From Astropecten irregularis (lineage: Eukaryota; Echinodermata; Asteroidea; Paxillosida; Astropectinidae), in the NCBI GenBank assembly GCA_963971285.1, contig OZ020258.1, positions 6,840,614 to 6,904,613 on the forward strand: a DNA stretch of 64,000 nt. The letters run 5' to 3'. The notes under the pieces were generated by a model. It had not been told where the DNA came from. It made no database searches and worked only from the letters and a program-made list of their open reading frames with translations. The number at the start of each line of letters is the position of its first letter. The stretch's first letter is position 1. Made by a program: the position numbers and the translations under genes. Shown here one piece after another: positions 61,401 through 64,000 of this stretch.

Positions 61401-63781
61401 TAATGGTATTAAAGGTGCTATCATACTTTGTTACCATATCAAAAAAGAAATCTTCACAGATTCACCTATAACAATACAGGGTATAGATGGTAATGGTAGA
61501 AACATACCGTTAAAATTATTTCTGCCTGAAATGCTGTATTTATCCAGAAAAAAGTAAAACAAATTGACAAAAACAATTTTGATCTTCGGGAGATCAAAAT
61601 TTTAAAAATACAGCACTTGGATGTTTTTCACTACCGGTATTTTCTCAAAAAGTGGGCACCGTATGGGACTGCAAATTTCACAGATATCTGTTACTGTATC
61701 TTTCTTGATATTTTTCTCCATGAATCTGGATTTTTCGTTGACAAAAACCAAAGTATTACAGCCTTTCAAATGTGGCCGTAAAAATCCAGATTTTCCTGTT
61801 GGCCTAAAATAATTTCCATTCCCTTTCCCGAATCAAATTCCAGAACTTTGTTTCATGACTGAATTTCGTTTAAAGAGGGGCAATTCTGTGCAAAAAAGAC
61901 AAAAATCTGTCATCAATAAAAAAAATATGAATCGCCTGTAAATGTATCATACTTACTCTGGTCTGGCTGCATTTTCAGCCTGTACTCTGTCGAAAAAATC
62001 TAACTTTTTATTGTCGACCTCATTCCTATAAGCACAAAGACAGAACAAGATAAAGGATATTCATAGATTTGGAGAGATAGGTGTAACAACAATAATACAC
62101 TGGAACGCTGCCATAACGAACACCGCTATACTGAATTGTTTGTTGTACCGAACATCATCCTTGGCTCACAATTTTTTTGTACATACTCAAGGCATGCATT
62201 ATTATCCATAGTCATTTGCTACATTTACACCCCTGAAACCATTTCAACCCCCTGGGAGTATACGGCCACAGCTACTGTGAGGTGCACAGAGGCAATAAAT
62301 CAAACCACAAAGCCATCTCAACCCTCACAGGGACCCATTTGCACCTGGGTAACGAGGAACAATATGTGACAAAGCATCTTGCCCAAGGATGCAAGCACCA
62401 TTAACCCATGGCTGGATTCGAACCCACAATCTATAGATTGACCACAAGATCTCAAATAGAACACATCGGAGTACAGGACCACAGGGCAATTGATTCTTTC
62501 TCCTATATCAGATACATAGATTGATTGCATTCTTATTATTCTGAATGTGATACTACAAACAGTATAGAGCATTGTTCTTGTTGGTATTTATTTATCTAGT
62601 TTTCATCAACAATTGCTGACAGCAATTCTAACAAAACCAACCAACAATCTGGTACAGTCAATTCACTTTGATAATGAAGCCTTTAATACCTCTTGCTCCT
62701 TAACAGACAATTTTTTTAATAGTCCACTCACTTTGACAAGCCGTACTTCAGCTCAAAGTCGTCTTTCCCTGCCGACTGGTACCCGCCGCTGCCGGTCCCA
62801 GACTCCACCCTGGCTCCGCCCGAATTGTAGGAGGAGAAGCTCGGGGAGCTGCTGGAGGTGTGGAAGGAGCCTGACGAAGTGCTGAGGGAGGAGTTAGTCT
62901 TGAGCTTGGCGGCGACGTACGGGACGTGGTTTCTGGCCGGCGAGGTAGCGGCCGACCATGACTCTCCTTTGGCTTCTGTGGCAATCTGAGGAACAGCAAC
63001 GAAAAAAAAAGGAACAAAAGAAAATTTTGATAACTGGAAGGGTTGGTTTTGAGAGAGATATTGGATCTAATATTTTCCACTCGTACAACAGGCCAAGCAG
63101 AACGTAAGAGAGAACTTTTTTTCTGACACCGAAAATTATAAAATAGCACGATTGGAGCAACGTAACGTGCACACGATCGAGTGGACGAGGACGTAAGCAC
63201 GTCATGACGTAACATGATGCAACTAGCCACTGCCAAAACAAATTTGAAAAAAAAACTGTGTTATAGAAAGATAATCATCGATGCGCCGCGTGTAGACACA
63301 CAGCATGATGCAAGGCAGTGCAACAGAAGATAAGTGAATATCATCAAAGGAGACTTGATGAGACTTTCAATTGCTTGGAGTTTGGAGGGCCTGATGCATT
63401 TCAATCCTAGCAAGATCTTTCTCAAAGGTTACATTGTAGCTTTAAGAAGGATCCTGCTAGAACTGAAACGCGTCAGGCCCTCTTAACTCCAAGCATTTTT
63501 AAAAATAAATTTTAGGTCATTTTTTGGATGATGAGCAGTTTGCAGCAGTTTCTTACTTGTATTGAGTTTATATTTGTATCTAGACTAGGCCGCAGCACCA
63601 CACACGTACCTTATCCCTGAACAGGGCTGCTGCCTTGCTGTTGTACTTCTCCTGCATGCTCCAGCTGGGATTGTAGTCCGACTGGGCCTTGAAGAACTCC
63701 CGGGCCTTGTTATTGCCTCCAGCCTTCATCTTCTCCAGCTCAATGTCCTTCCACTTATCCATGGTAACGGACCTCACAAAG
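25203..63781 (-). CDS. ARFGAP1: ADP-ribosylation factor GTPase-activating protein 1 (5'-partial)
   Basis: ArfGAP1 stimulates GTP hydrolysis on Arf1 at the Golgi and drives COPI coat turnover, sensing curved membranes through ALPS motifs. Ten exons: 63610-63781, 62732-62985, 61957-62025, 61256-61364, 60380-60436, 45681-45713, 39274-39390, 37442-37590, 26184-26411, 25203-25422. Phases agree at every GT-AG junction; 468 residues plus TGA. The first ~60 residues with the CxxC zinc finger lie past the right edge, so the whole protein is about 528 residues against 406 in human. In order: end of the GAP domain (1-57), a Ser/Gly-rich insert (58-141), ALPS1 (about 190-231), ALPS2 (about 258-285), then an acidic, tryptophan-rich tail. 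Introns range from 0.6 to 14.7 kb and are full of MITEs. Convergent with ECHDC1. Confidence 0.94.
25616..25700. mobile_element. Tc1/mariner (pogo-type) terminal fragment
   Basis: CAGTAGAACACGGCTATAAC then GAACATCATCCTTTGCTCCC. This resembles the termini of pogo/Tigger-like elements. Similar fragments: 40092-40222 and 62099-62165. Confidence 0.55.
25782..25915. repeat. Dispersed repeat with CACTCTCCTGAGGACGAACA
   Basis: Contains CACTCTCCTGAGGACGAACA, AACAGTTCTTCTCAGAACCA and AGACCGCAAACCTACC. The reverse complement of the same sequence lies at 53230-53580, where it is split by a CAGGGCTCG element. Confidence 0.8.
26184..26411 (-). CDS. ARFGAP1: ARFGAP1 exon: tryptophan-rich tail, part 1
   Basis: LMDPDQSDTPLLHDAPTPPR through TWGWGNSDTWGD, NDSWDSWANEQDDLLLDF. 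The W-based acidic motifs are of the kind by which ArfGAP1 tails bind the delta-COP mu-homology domain; DLLLDF could serve as a clathrin-adaptor type motif (inference). Confidence 0.85.
26430..26800. repeat. Degenerate GGGYGTGGC repeats
   Basis: Repeated GGGTGTGG, GGGCGTGG and GTGGGCGGAG motifs every 20-35 bp in the ARFGAP1 intron next to the 26184-26411 exon. Looks like a decayed minisatellite. Confidence 0.5.
26890..27303. mobile_element. GGGCCAATTTCATAGAGCTG family, diverged copy
   Basis: Starts GGTCCAATTTCATATAGCTG with TTATGCTTAACCAAATTTG, has an inner TGCTTAGCAGCTCTATGAAA near 27038, and ends TCATGAAATTGGC. The family is described at 42503-42749. Confidence 0.55.
27412..27573. mobile_element. 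TIR element GCCTTATTCATGGYGCATCC
   Basis: 162 bp; ends GCCTTATTCATGGTGCATCC and GGATGCGCCATGAATAAGGC are an almost perfect 20-bp-plus inverted repeat. Single copy here. Confidence 0.85.
28284..28671. mobile_element. TTAA-family relative, subfamily D
   Basis: TTAA at 28284-28287 and 28668-28671. Ends AGGCAGCGTACAGGATTTG and CAAATCCTATATGCTCCCT. The left half holds AACAGTGCAAACAGTCACCA, shared with the left half of the chimera at 50460. Confidence 0.75.
28935..28959 (+). other. G-rich tract, potential quadruplex
   Basis: GGGGGGAGGGGGGAGG continuing to eight G. Four or more G tracts separated by single A on the plus strand, opposite the ARFGAP1 sense strand, in an intron. Confidence 0.6.
29401..29735 (+). 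mobile_element. TTAA-family MITE, subfamily A, right end lost
   Basis: Begins TTAAAGTATTATCAAACTTT. Internal blocks are intact to CGTTTTGGTTTCTTAC; the right inverted repeat has decayed. Confidence 0.82.
30172..31212. mobile_element. TTAA-family MITE, B/A chimera, with nested element
   Basis: Left half is subfamily B in reverse (TTGCCTGATCCAGCATGTAC, AATTTGAGCTCAATCGGGCA), then the conserved half (TTTCTGGATAAATACACCAT to GAAAGTTATACTGTAC) and CTATACCTTTAA. Interrupted by 30408-31107. Confidence 0.8.
30408..31107. mobile_element. CAGGGCTCG-ended element, 5-bp TSD
   Basis: 700-bp insertion in the MITE above; GGTAT is duplicated (30403-30407 and 31108-31112). Ends CAGGGCTTGCCCT and AAGGTCGAGCCCTG. 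Sub-terminal TACTAGCCCGCAG motifs occur at both ends. An ORF-less interior makes it non-autonomous. The termini look hAT-like, but a 5-bp duplication is unusual for that group. Confidence 0.8.
31213..32388. other. Unannotated ARFGAP1 intron DNA
   Basis: Between repeat clusters. A fragment GGGGCCAATTTCGCTGCGC at 31735 may be a decayed end of the GGGCCAATTTCAT family; otherwise I see no recognisable feature. Confidence 0.4.
32389..32430. mobile_element. GGGCCAATTTCATAGAGCTG family, left end
   Basis: GGGGACAATTTCATAAGGCT then TTAACTAAGCACCAACATTT, directly abutting a TTAA-family MITE, which probably inserted into it. Confidence 0.6.
32431..32785 (+). mobile_element. TTAA-family MITE, subfamily A
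   Basis: GTAATATCATACATGTTGG at the left; CTGTTTTGGTATGCTACCAA at the right, where the terminal CCTTTAA is lost. Confidence 0.78.
32795..33055 (+). repeat. Tandem pair of tRNA-like SINE units
   Basis: Two ~113-bp units, each with CATCATAGGGCTGGATAGCT, an A-box-like GATAGCTGAGGTGG, AGTTAATGGGTTACAGTATA, and the junction GTTGACTATTGGGAGG. A third start follows at 33026. Confidence 0.75.
33675..34019 (+). mobile_element. TTAA-family MITE, subfamily A
   Basis: TTAA at 33675-33678 and 34016-34019. Ends AGGTAATTTCATAATTTTTG and CCAAAGTATGATAGTACCT. The central palindrome is eroded. Confidence 0.83.
34607..34990 (+). repeat. Full-length tRNA-derived SINE with (ATT)n tail
   Basis: A box TGGCCTAGTGG (34630-34640) and B box GGGTTCGAATC. 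The body has TTGGGCAAGACGCTTTGTCA, TACTCCCCAGGGAGTTGAGA and GCGCATTATAAAAG, ending in TATTATTATTATTATTA. Reverse-oriented copies are at 59822-60125 and 62215-62500. Confidence 0.85.
35383..37372 (+). repeat. 79-bp minisatellite, about 25 units
   Basis: Unit: GCTTGCTCAATAACTGCCCT, GCCACTAGGAGGGTTACCTT, ATGCAGCAGGGAGTCTGTAA, GGTATTGTAGTGTCAAACT. Variant sites (GTGTCAAAC/GGGTCAGAC, CTTATG/CTCATG, CCTGCC/CCTGTC) recur in the same order at a 710-bp offset, showing an internal multi-unit duplication. The array ends about 70 bp from the donor of the 37442-37590 ARFGAP1 exon. Confidence 0.93.
37442..37590 (-). CDS. ARFGAP1: ARFGAP1 exon: ALPS2 end and acidic linker
   Basis: VAASTSKGWKDFTSIFSDNP, then TTLDSVDSAPTAESLL and REDDDRRERLR. 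SKGWKDFTSIF matches human SKGWRDVTTFF. Phase 0 in, 2 out, so skipping it would shift the frame. It lies between two large minisatellites (35383-37372 and 37789-38632). Confidence 0.92.
37789..38632 (+). repeat. 12-bp minisatellite (CACAAGACCATC), about 70 units
   Basis: Units alternate CACAAGACCATC, CACAAGACCCTC and CACAAGACCACC. Short blocks of the same variant are clustered. It lies in the ARFGAP1 intron upstream (transcript sense) of the 37442-37590 exon, ending about 200 bp from its acceptor. Confidence 0.93.
38795..39012. repeat. ~230-bp dispersed repeat with CCAAT motifs, copy 2
   Basis: CAACTCTGTGCCACACTCTG, GCACATCAGCCAATCAGATC, TTGATTGGCCAAAACCTAGA, TTGGCTTGCATAATCAATCT. It pairs with 16370-16602. 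Confidence 0.75.
39274..39390 (-). CDS. ARFGAP1: ARFGAP1 exon: inter-ALPS segment
   Basis: 39 whole codons, THEYAAKVNENVLAPTKEKM then QEGRLMNDLSTGTKSWASK. It matches human LNENVLKPAQEKVKEGKIF and the start of ALPS2. Confidence 0.93.
39716..39770 (-). repeat. Retroposon 3' tail fragment
   Basis: TAATAGTAGTAATGCATTTA then TATAGCGCCCTTGCTAT. In reverse this is the GCGCTATATAAA-type end common to LINE/SINE tails, as at 42030-42106. Confidence 0.5.
40092..40222. mobile_element. pogo/mariner-type terminal fragment
   Basis: CAGTGTAACAACGCTATAAT at the left (40090), ACATCATCCTTGAGC inside, and TACCAAACACTGTTGGTTAT at the right. Related to 25616-25700. Confidence 0.5.
40232..40596 (+). mobile_element. 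TTAA-family MITE, subfamily A, well preserved
   Basis: TTAA at 40232-40235 and 40593-40596; AGGCAGTATCATACTTTGG and CCAAAGTATGATACTACCT. Central GATCTTTTAAAAGATC is perfect. Confidence 0.9.
40604..40757. mobile_element. GGGGTCGATTTCA fold-back MITE (intact)
   Basis: GGGGTCGATTTCATGAAGCC and TTTGGTGAAATCGACCCC, 154 bp. It starts eight bases from the end of the TTAA MITE. Confidence 0.88.
41540..42106 (+). pseudogene. 3' end of a CR1/L2-type LINE, split by a MITE
   Basis: Plus-strand YQISFVGPRIWN (41549-41584) and VPLDNCSCLTVNSLKKKLKA then HLFSF-stop (41898-41977) are typical of the extreme C-terminus of CR1/L2-like reverse transcriptase ORFs (GPxxWNSLP...LKxKLKxHLF). A tail GCGCCTTGAGCAGATTTATC, GTGCGCTATATAAG and (ATT)n follows. 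Only this stub remains. Confidence 0.72.
41587..41894. mobile_element. PIF/Harbinger-like MITE, TAA duplication
   Basis: 308 bp flanked by TAA (41584-41586 and 41895-41897). Inverted ends GCCGGAAAA...TTTGTTGTGTTG and CAACACAACACATTT...CGGCC. It interrupts the LINE remnant exactly between codons for Trp-Asn and Val-Pro. Sister copy 49657-49995; relative 54366-54742. Confidence 0.82.
42190..42395 (-). repeat. tRNA-derived SINE (ATTGACTGGAGTGGGATTCGAA family)
   Basis: In reverse it has an A box GTAGCTCAGGTTG and B box GGTTCGAATCC, followed by CACTCCAGTCAATC and TTCACTTTTCAATG, with AACCACAAGGGAAACTGACT upstream. Relatives: 50060-50345, 53655-53862, 60780-60895. Confidence 0.75.
42503..42749. 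mobile_element. GGGCCAATTTCATGGAGCTG fold-back element (intact)
   Basis: GGGGCCAATTTCATGGAGCT...GCTTAGCACAAAA at the left; TTTTGTGCTAAGCAGGGACG then TGAAATTAGCCCC at the right. 247 bp, no ORF. Copies elsewhere carry a GCTTAAGC palindrome that TTAA MITEs have used as target. Confidence 0.83.
43150..43508 (-). mobile_element. TTAA-family MITE, subfamily A
   Basis: Reverse orientation; GTAGTATCATACTTTGG at the left and ACCACAGTATGTCGTTAACT at the right. The conserved half comes first. Confidence 0.83.
43689..44055 (+). mobile_element. TTAA-family MITE, subfamily A
   Basis: TTAA at 43689-43692 and 44052-44055; AGGTTATTTCATACTTCAG at the left, CCAAAGAATGATACTACCT at the right. Confidence 0.83.
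44786..45394. mobile_element. GGGCCAATTTCAT element split by a TTAA MITE
   Basis: GTGGCAATTTTGTAGAGCTG...AGCACAAAATTTGC, then the MITE, then AAGCACAAAATTTGCTTAAG and the right end TTAAGCAGCTCTATGAAATT. The short AGCACAAAATTTGC block occurs on both sides of the MITE. Confidence 0.75.
44825..45180 (+). mobile_element. TTAA-family MITE, subfamily A
   Basis: TTAAAGGTAGTATACTTTGG to GTATGATACTACCT; perfect central GATCTTTTAAAAGATC. Nested in the element above. Confidence 0.87.
45681..45713 (-). CDS. ARFGAP1: ARFGAP1 33-nt microexon ending ALPS1
   Basis: Eleven codons, AVKLGSAASQK, matching human ATKFGSQASQK. It stands alone between a 14.7-kb and a 6.3-kb intron and is in phase 0 on both sides. 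Confidence 0.88.
46191..46550 (-). mobile_element. TTAA-family MITE, subfamily A
   Basis: AAAGGTATACATTGG at the left, ACCGAAGTATGATATT at the right. It follows ATATCAGGGCTCGACCTC, so it appears to sit inside a decayed CAGGGCTCG element (46178 onward; GGGCTACTGG and GGGCTAGT motifs up to about 46850). Confidence 0.8.
46891..47272 (-). mobile_element. TTAA-family MITE, subfamily A
   Basis: TTAA at 46891-46894 and 47269-47272; CTGTCATACTTTGGTAGC at the left and ACCAAAGTATGATAGG at the right. Confidence 0.84.
47437..47821 (+). mobile_element. TTAA-family MITE, subfamily A
   Basis: TTAA at 47437-47440 and 47818-47821; AGGTAATATCACACTTTGG and CCAAAGTATGATACTACAT. A ~15-bp insertion (ACAGAATAAGGAGAC) follows AACGGT. 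Confidence 0.87.
48132..48290 (-). mobile_element. TTAA-family MITE, conserved half only
   Basis: TTAATGGAAATATCATACTT through TTTATAGAGAAAAGAGTAC, then truncated. A right end of the GGGCCAATTTCAT family (TTTAAGCAGCTCTATCAAAT) follows at 48333. Confidence 0.75.
48363..49656. other. Unannotated ARFGAP1 intron DNA
   Basis: AT-rich with short GT/CA runs (for example 49105-49120 and 49155-49172). I see no exon or repeat termini. Confidence 0.45.
49657..49995. mobile_element. PIF/Harbinger-like MITE
   Basis: GGCCGAAAAAAAAATTG...GTTGTTCTCAGG on the left and GTTGAGGGCAACACAACAAA ... CGGCC on the right. TTA precedes it and TTT follows (one mismatch in the expected 3-bp duplication). The centre TTGGGTCGTTTTGAGGAGAC is shared with 41587-41894. 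Confidence 0.8.
50060..50345 (-). repeat. Tandem tRNA-derived SINE pair
   Basis: Two reverse tRNA-like heads (TGAATTAAACCGGCGACCTC; GATTCGAACCGGCGACCTCC) with CATTGAAAAG repeated. It starts ATCATCAAATAGCCACAAGG and ends near TTGGTGGTGTCCCCAATAGT. Confidence 0.75.
50460..50822. mobile_element. TTAA-family MITE, D/B chimera
   Basis: Left half matches subfamily D (AGGGAGCATATAGGATTTGC, AACAGTGCAAACAGTCACCA). Right half is subfamily B (TTCTCGTGACTCAGATGTCC, GACCTTTACCAATCATGTAT, TGTACCTTTAA). Confidence 0.82.
51521..51646. mobile_element. CAATAGCGCTCCGCAC MITE, diverged
   Basis: ACTTGCGCTAAAAATAGCAC, CTCAGACAAACATTGCAACG, GACGTCATTTGTGCGGAACG, GTATTG. Left terminus lost. Confidence 0.75.
52480..52844. 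mobile_element. TTAA-family MITE, subfamily B
   Basis: ACATTACAGGATTGGTAACA at the left with the conserved half, GATCTTGGGTAAGATC centre, and right half TTTTCTAAGAAAATTTGAGT ... CCAATCATGTATTATACC. Confidence 0.83.
53230..53580. repeat. Dispersed repeat, inverted relative to 25782-25915, interrupted
   Basis: GTAGGTTTGCGGTGACA, then the inserted element, then TCTTCTGTGAGAGTGTGTGG and GTCCTCAGGAGAGTGAC. Confidence 0.78.
53259..53461. mobile_element. CAGGGCTCG-ended element, 5-bp TSD
   Basis: 203 bp, CAGGGCTCGAAATATC ... GAAATTCGAGCCCTG, flanked by TGACA (53254-53258 and 53462-53466). Comparison with 25782-25915 confirms it is an insertion. Confidence 0.85.
53655..53862 (+). repeat. tRNA-derived SINE, best preserved copy
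   Basis: A box TGGCTCAATTGG (53762-53773) and B box GGATTCAAATCC (53806-53817) at tRNA spacing. Upstream AACCACAAGGGAAACTGACT; downstream CGCTCCAGTCAATTTTTC and TTCACTTTTCAATG. Confidence 0.82.
54366..54742. mobile_element. PIF/Harbinger-like MITE with long perfect TIR
   Basis: 377 bp flanked by TAA (54363-54365, 54743-54745). Ends GGCCATAAAA..., TGTTGTATTGGCGTAAC and GTTACGCCAATACAACA ... ATGGCC are nearly perfect over about 34 bp. Confidence 0.88.
55416..55987. mobile_element. Outer TTAA-family MITE split by another copy
   Basis: Left TTAAAGGTACAATACAATCT, right half AAGATCAAAAAGATTTTCGG ... CCAAAGTATGATACTACCTT TAA. The inner copy 55437-55790 sits at the central TTAA of GATCTTTTAAAAGATC. 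The outer left half is mostly missing. Confidence 0.8.
55437..55790 (-). mobile_element. TTAA-family MITE, subfamily A, nested in its own kind
   Basis: TTAA at 55437-55440 and 55787-55790; AAGTAGTTTCATAATTTGG and CCAAAGTAGAATGATACTAC. Confidence 0.85.
55988..57798. other. ARFGAP1 intron, mostly unique
   Basis: Includes a 144-codon AT-rich ORF (56176-56610, no recognisable domain) and, at about 56500-56830, blocks related to the 6614-7133 element (GGGGATTGTGG, AACTATAAAGGAAA, CCATTTTGTCTGGTCTGGTT). No exon seen. Confidence 0.45.
57799..58191. mobile_element. hAT-like non-autonomous element with 8-bp TSD
   Basis: Perfect duplication CAATACAC (57791-57798 and 58192-58199). Ends TAGGGCTGTAAGTTT and AAACTGCAGCCTTA. 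Sub-terminal GTAACCGGTTACCCG and GGTTAACCGGTTAACCGG repeats. No ORF. Confidence 0.88.
58365..58610 (-). mobile_element. TTAA-family MITE, subfamily A, internally deleted
   Basis: Retains ATTGTTTTCTCAAAAAGTGG, CTTTTGCCCATGAATCTGCA and CCATAGTATAAAATTACC; the conserved half is lost. Confidence 0.72.
59066..59110. mobile_element. GGGGTCGATTTCA MITE, right-end fragment
   Basis: TTATAAGTCCTACGATTTAT then TTGGTGAAATTGACCCC. Confidence 0.7.
59455..59695. mobile_element. GGCTCAGGCTC palindromic element
   Basis: GGCCGTTTACGAAACGGAGG ... GCCTAAGCCTCCGTTTCGAA, with inner GACTCCGGCTCCATTTTGTG and CATATGGATGACAGAG. It is a reverse, diverged copy of the 13876 family with different outermost bases. Confidence 0.75.
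59822..60125 (-). repeat. tRNA-derived SINE, full length (34607 family)
   Basis: Reverse orientation: TGGTCATCGGGCCATAATTT, CAACTCCCTTGGGAGTATAT, AAGCGTCTTGCCCAAGGATG, GGATTCGAACCCACAATCTG, and an A box at the right (AATAGGCCACAGCA). The ATT tail is short. Confidence 0.82.
60380..60436 (-). CDS. ARFGAP1: ARFGAP1 exon: ALPS1 core
   Basis: 19 whole codons, GWSTFALGATKFASATKEG, aligned with human GWSSFTTGASRFASAAKEG. The Ser/Thr/Gly-rich polar face and bulky hydrophobic face of an ALPS helix are kept. Confidence 0.95.
60579..60789. mobile_element. CAATAGCGCTCCGCAC MITE
   Basis: AATGACATCACACGAGTGAT, GTCAGACAAACATTGACTCA, GCAATGTTTGTCTGAGAACC, AGAGCAAGTGCGGAGCGCTA. A T-run extends the right side. 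Confidence 0.8.
60790..60900 (+). repeat. tRNA-derived SINE fragment
   Basis: GACACCGCCAACATAGATCT, GTATTCCAGTGG, then GGTTTGAATTCCGCTCCAGT and CAATTTTTCTTTG. The tRNA-like B box is degenerate. Confidence 0.6.
61256..61364 (-). CDS. ARFGAP1: ARFGAP1 exon: start of ALPS1
   Basis: Encodes DLPPSQGGRYSGFGNSPMQP then EKKNESWDNAVSSLSA. It matches human RYVGFGNTPPPQKKEDDFL and NNAMSSLYS. The last ten residues begin the ALPS1 amphipathic helix. Confidence 0.93.
61409..61768 (-). mobile_element. TTAA-family MITE, subfamily A
   Basis: TTAA at 61409-61412, AGGTGCTATCATACTTTG; right end CCAAAGTATTACAGCCTTTC is decayed. It lies between ARFGAP1 exons 61256-61364 and 61957-62025. Confidence 0.82.
61957..62025 (-). 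CDS. ARFGAP1: ARFGAP1 exon: NEVDNKKLDFFDRVQ segment
   Basis: 69 nt, phases 2 in and 2 out. Encodes NEVDNKKLDFFDRVQAENAA then RP. It has no clear human counterpart but fits both neighbours in frame and has good splice sites (TTATAG and GTAAGT). Confidence 0.82.
62099..62165. mobile_element. pogo/mariner-type terminal fragment
   Basis: ACTGGAACGCTGCCATAACG, AACACCGCTATACTGAATTG, CGAACATCATCCTTGGCTCA. It is the closest of the three fragments to a TIR consensus. Confidence 0.6.
62215..62500 (-). repeat. tRNA-derived SINE (34607 family)
   Basis: Reverse: CCCCCTGGGAGTATACGGCC, AAGCATCTTGCCCAAGGATG, GGATTCGAACCCACAATCTA. The 5' head (right side) is diverged after ACCACAAGATCTC. Confidence 0.78.
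62732..62985 (-). CDS. ARFGAP1: ARFGAP1 exon: Ser/Gly-rich insert
   Basis: 84 codons plus two bases. Contains KGESWSAATSPARNHVPYV, runs such as SSLSTSSGSF and HTSSSSPSFSSYNSGG, and ends DDFELKYGLSK. It replaces the shorter WTPPQPRTLPS region of the human protein and accounts for part of the extra length. Confidence 0.88.
63361..63545. mobile_element. GGAGGGCCTGATGCATTT fold-back element
   Basis: TTGGAGGGCCTGATGCATTT faces AACGCGTCAGGCCCTCTTAA; inner TCCTAGCAAGATC faces GATCCTGCTAGAAC. Outer AAACTGCTGCAAACT is present in reverse at the right side. Confidence 0.78.
63610..63781 (-). CDS. ARFGAP1: ARFGAP1 exon: C-terminal part of the GAP domain
   Basis: Enters with the last base of a codon, then FVRSVTMDKWKDIELEKMKA and, later, QEKYNSKAAALFRDK. 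FVRSVTMDKW is the Arf-contacting stretch just after the zinc finger. It is almost identical to human ArfGAP1, which decides the family over ARFGAP2/3. Confidence 0.96.
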
Positions 63782-63853
63782 CTGAAGCAGGAGATAGAGT
63801 GAGAGAGAAGGAGTGAGGTCTTGGATGGAGAAGAGTGATGCTTGAGAGTCTTT

Positions 63854-64000
63854 TTAAAGGTACAGTACAGGATTGGTAACATACCCAAACAGAAATGTTC
63901 ACAGATTTACGTATAACTTTCAGGGTATGAAGATGGTGCTGGTACCAACATACCGTCAAAAATTTCTACGTGAAATGGTGTATTTATCCAGAAATTAGTA
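63854..64000. mobile_element. TTAA-family MITE, subfamily B, cut by window edge
   Basis: TTAA at 63854-63857, AGGTACAGTACAGGATTGG, then the conserved half up to TTTATCCAGAAATTAGTA. Confidence 0.82.

Overview
The window is genomic DNA of a multicellular animal. Coding exons are small, split by GT-AG introns of about 0.1 to 14.7 kb, and embedded in AT-rich DNA packed with short non-autonomous transposons, tRNA-derived SINEs and minisatellites. The encoded proteins resemble vertebrate orthologues closely. I infer a marine invertebrate, most likely a deuterostome (echinoderm or hemichordate type), but the sequence alone does not prove the clade.

Three protein genes can be reconstructed. (1) RPA2, minus strand, 174-7629: eight coding exons, complete, 285 residues. 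(2) ECHDC1 (ethylmalonyl-CoA decarboxylase, crotonase fold), plus strand, 14346-15469: two coding exons, 333 residues. It is divergent from RPA2, and the unique, CpG-containing DNA at about 7.64-8.52 kb is the probable shared promoter zone. (3) ARFGAP1, minus strand, 25203-63781 and beyond the right edge: ten exons, 468 residues plus stop. Only the first ~60 residues, with the zinc finger, lie outside the window. ECHDC1 and ARFGAP1 are convergent, separated by about 9.7 kb of repeats. RPA2 acts in nuclear ssDNA metabolism, ECHDC1 in acyl-CoA proofreading and ARFGAP1 in COPI/Golgi traffic. They share no pathway; this is an ordinary mixed gene neighbourhood.

The repeats are the most distinctive content. 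One MITE family flanked by TTAA occurs about 23 times (roughly an eighth of the window). It exists as several subfamilies that share one conserved half but carry different second halves, and it has inserted into itself and into another palindromic family. Other families include three hAT-like elements with perfect 8-bp target duplications, two CAGGGCTCG-ended elements with 5-bp duplications, PIF/Harbinger-like MITEs with TAA duplications (one splitting a LINE ORF remnant), several fold-back families, SINEs of at least three kinds, and repeats with a hammerhead-like core.

The 149-nt exon 37442-37590 of ARFGAP1 sits between two large minisatellites: a 79-bp-unit array (~2 kb) starting about 70 bp past its donor, and a 12-bp-unit array (~0.84 kb) about 200 bp before its acceptor. 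No autonomous transposase, complete reverse transcriptase, rRNA gene or CRISPR array was seen, and no new enzyme system was found. The best novelty candidates are the modular TTAA family and the minisatellite-sandwiched exon.
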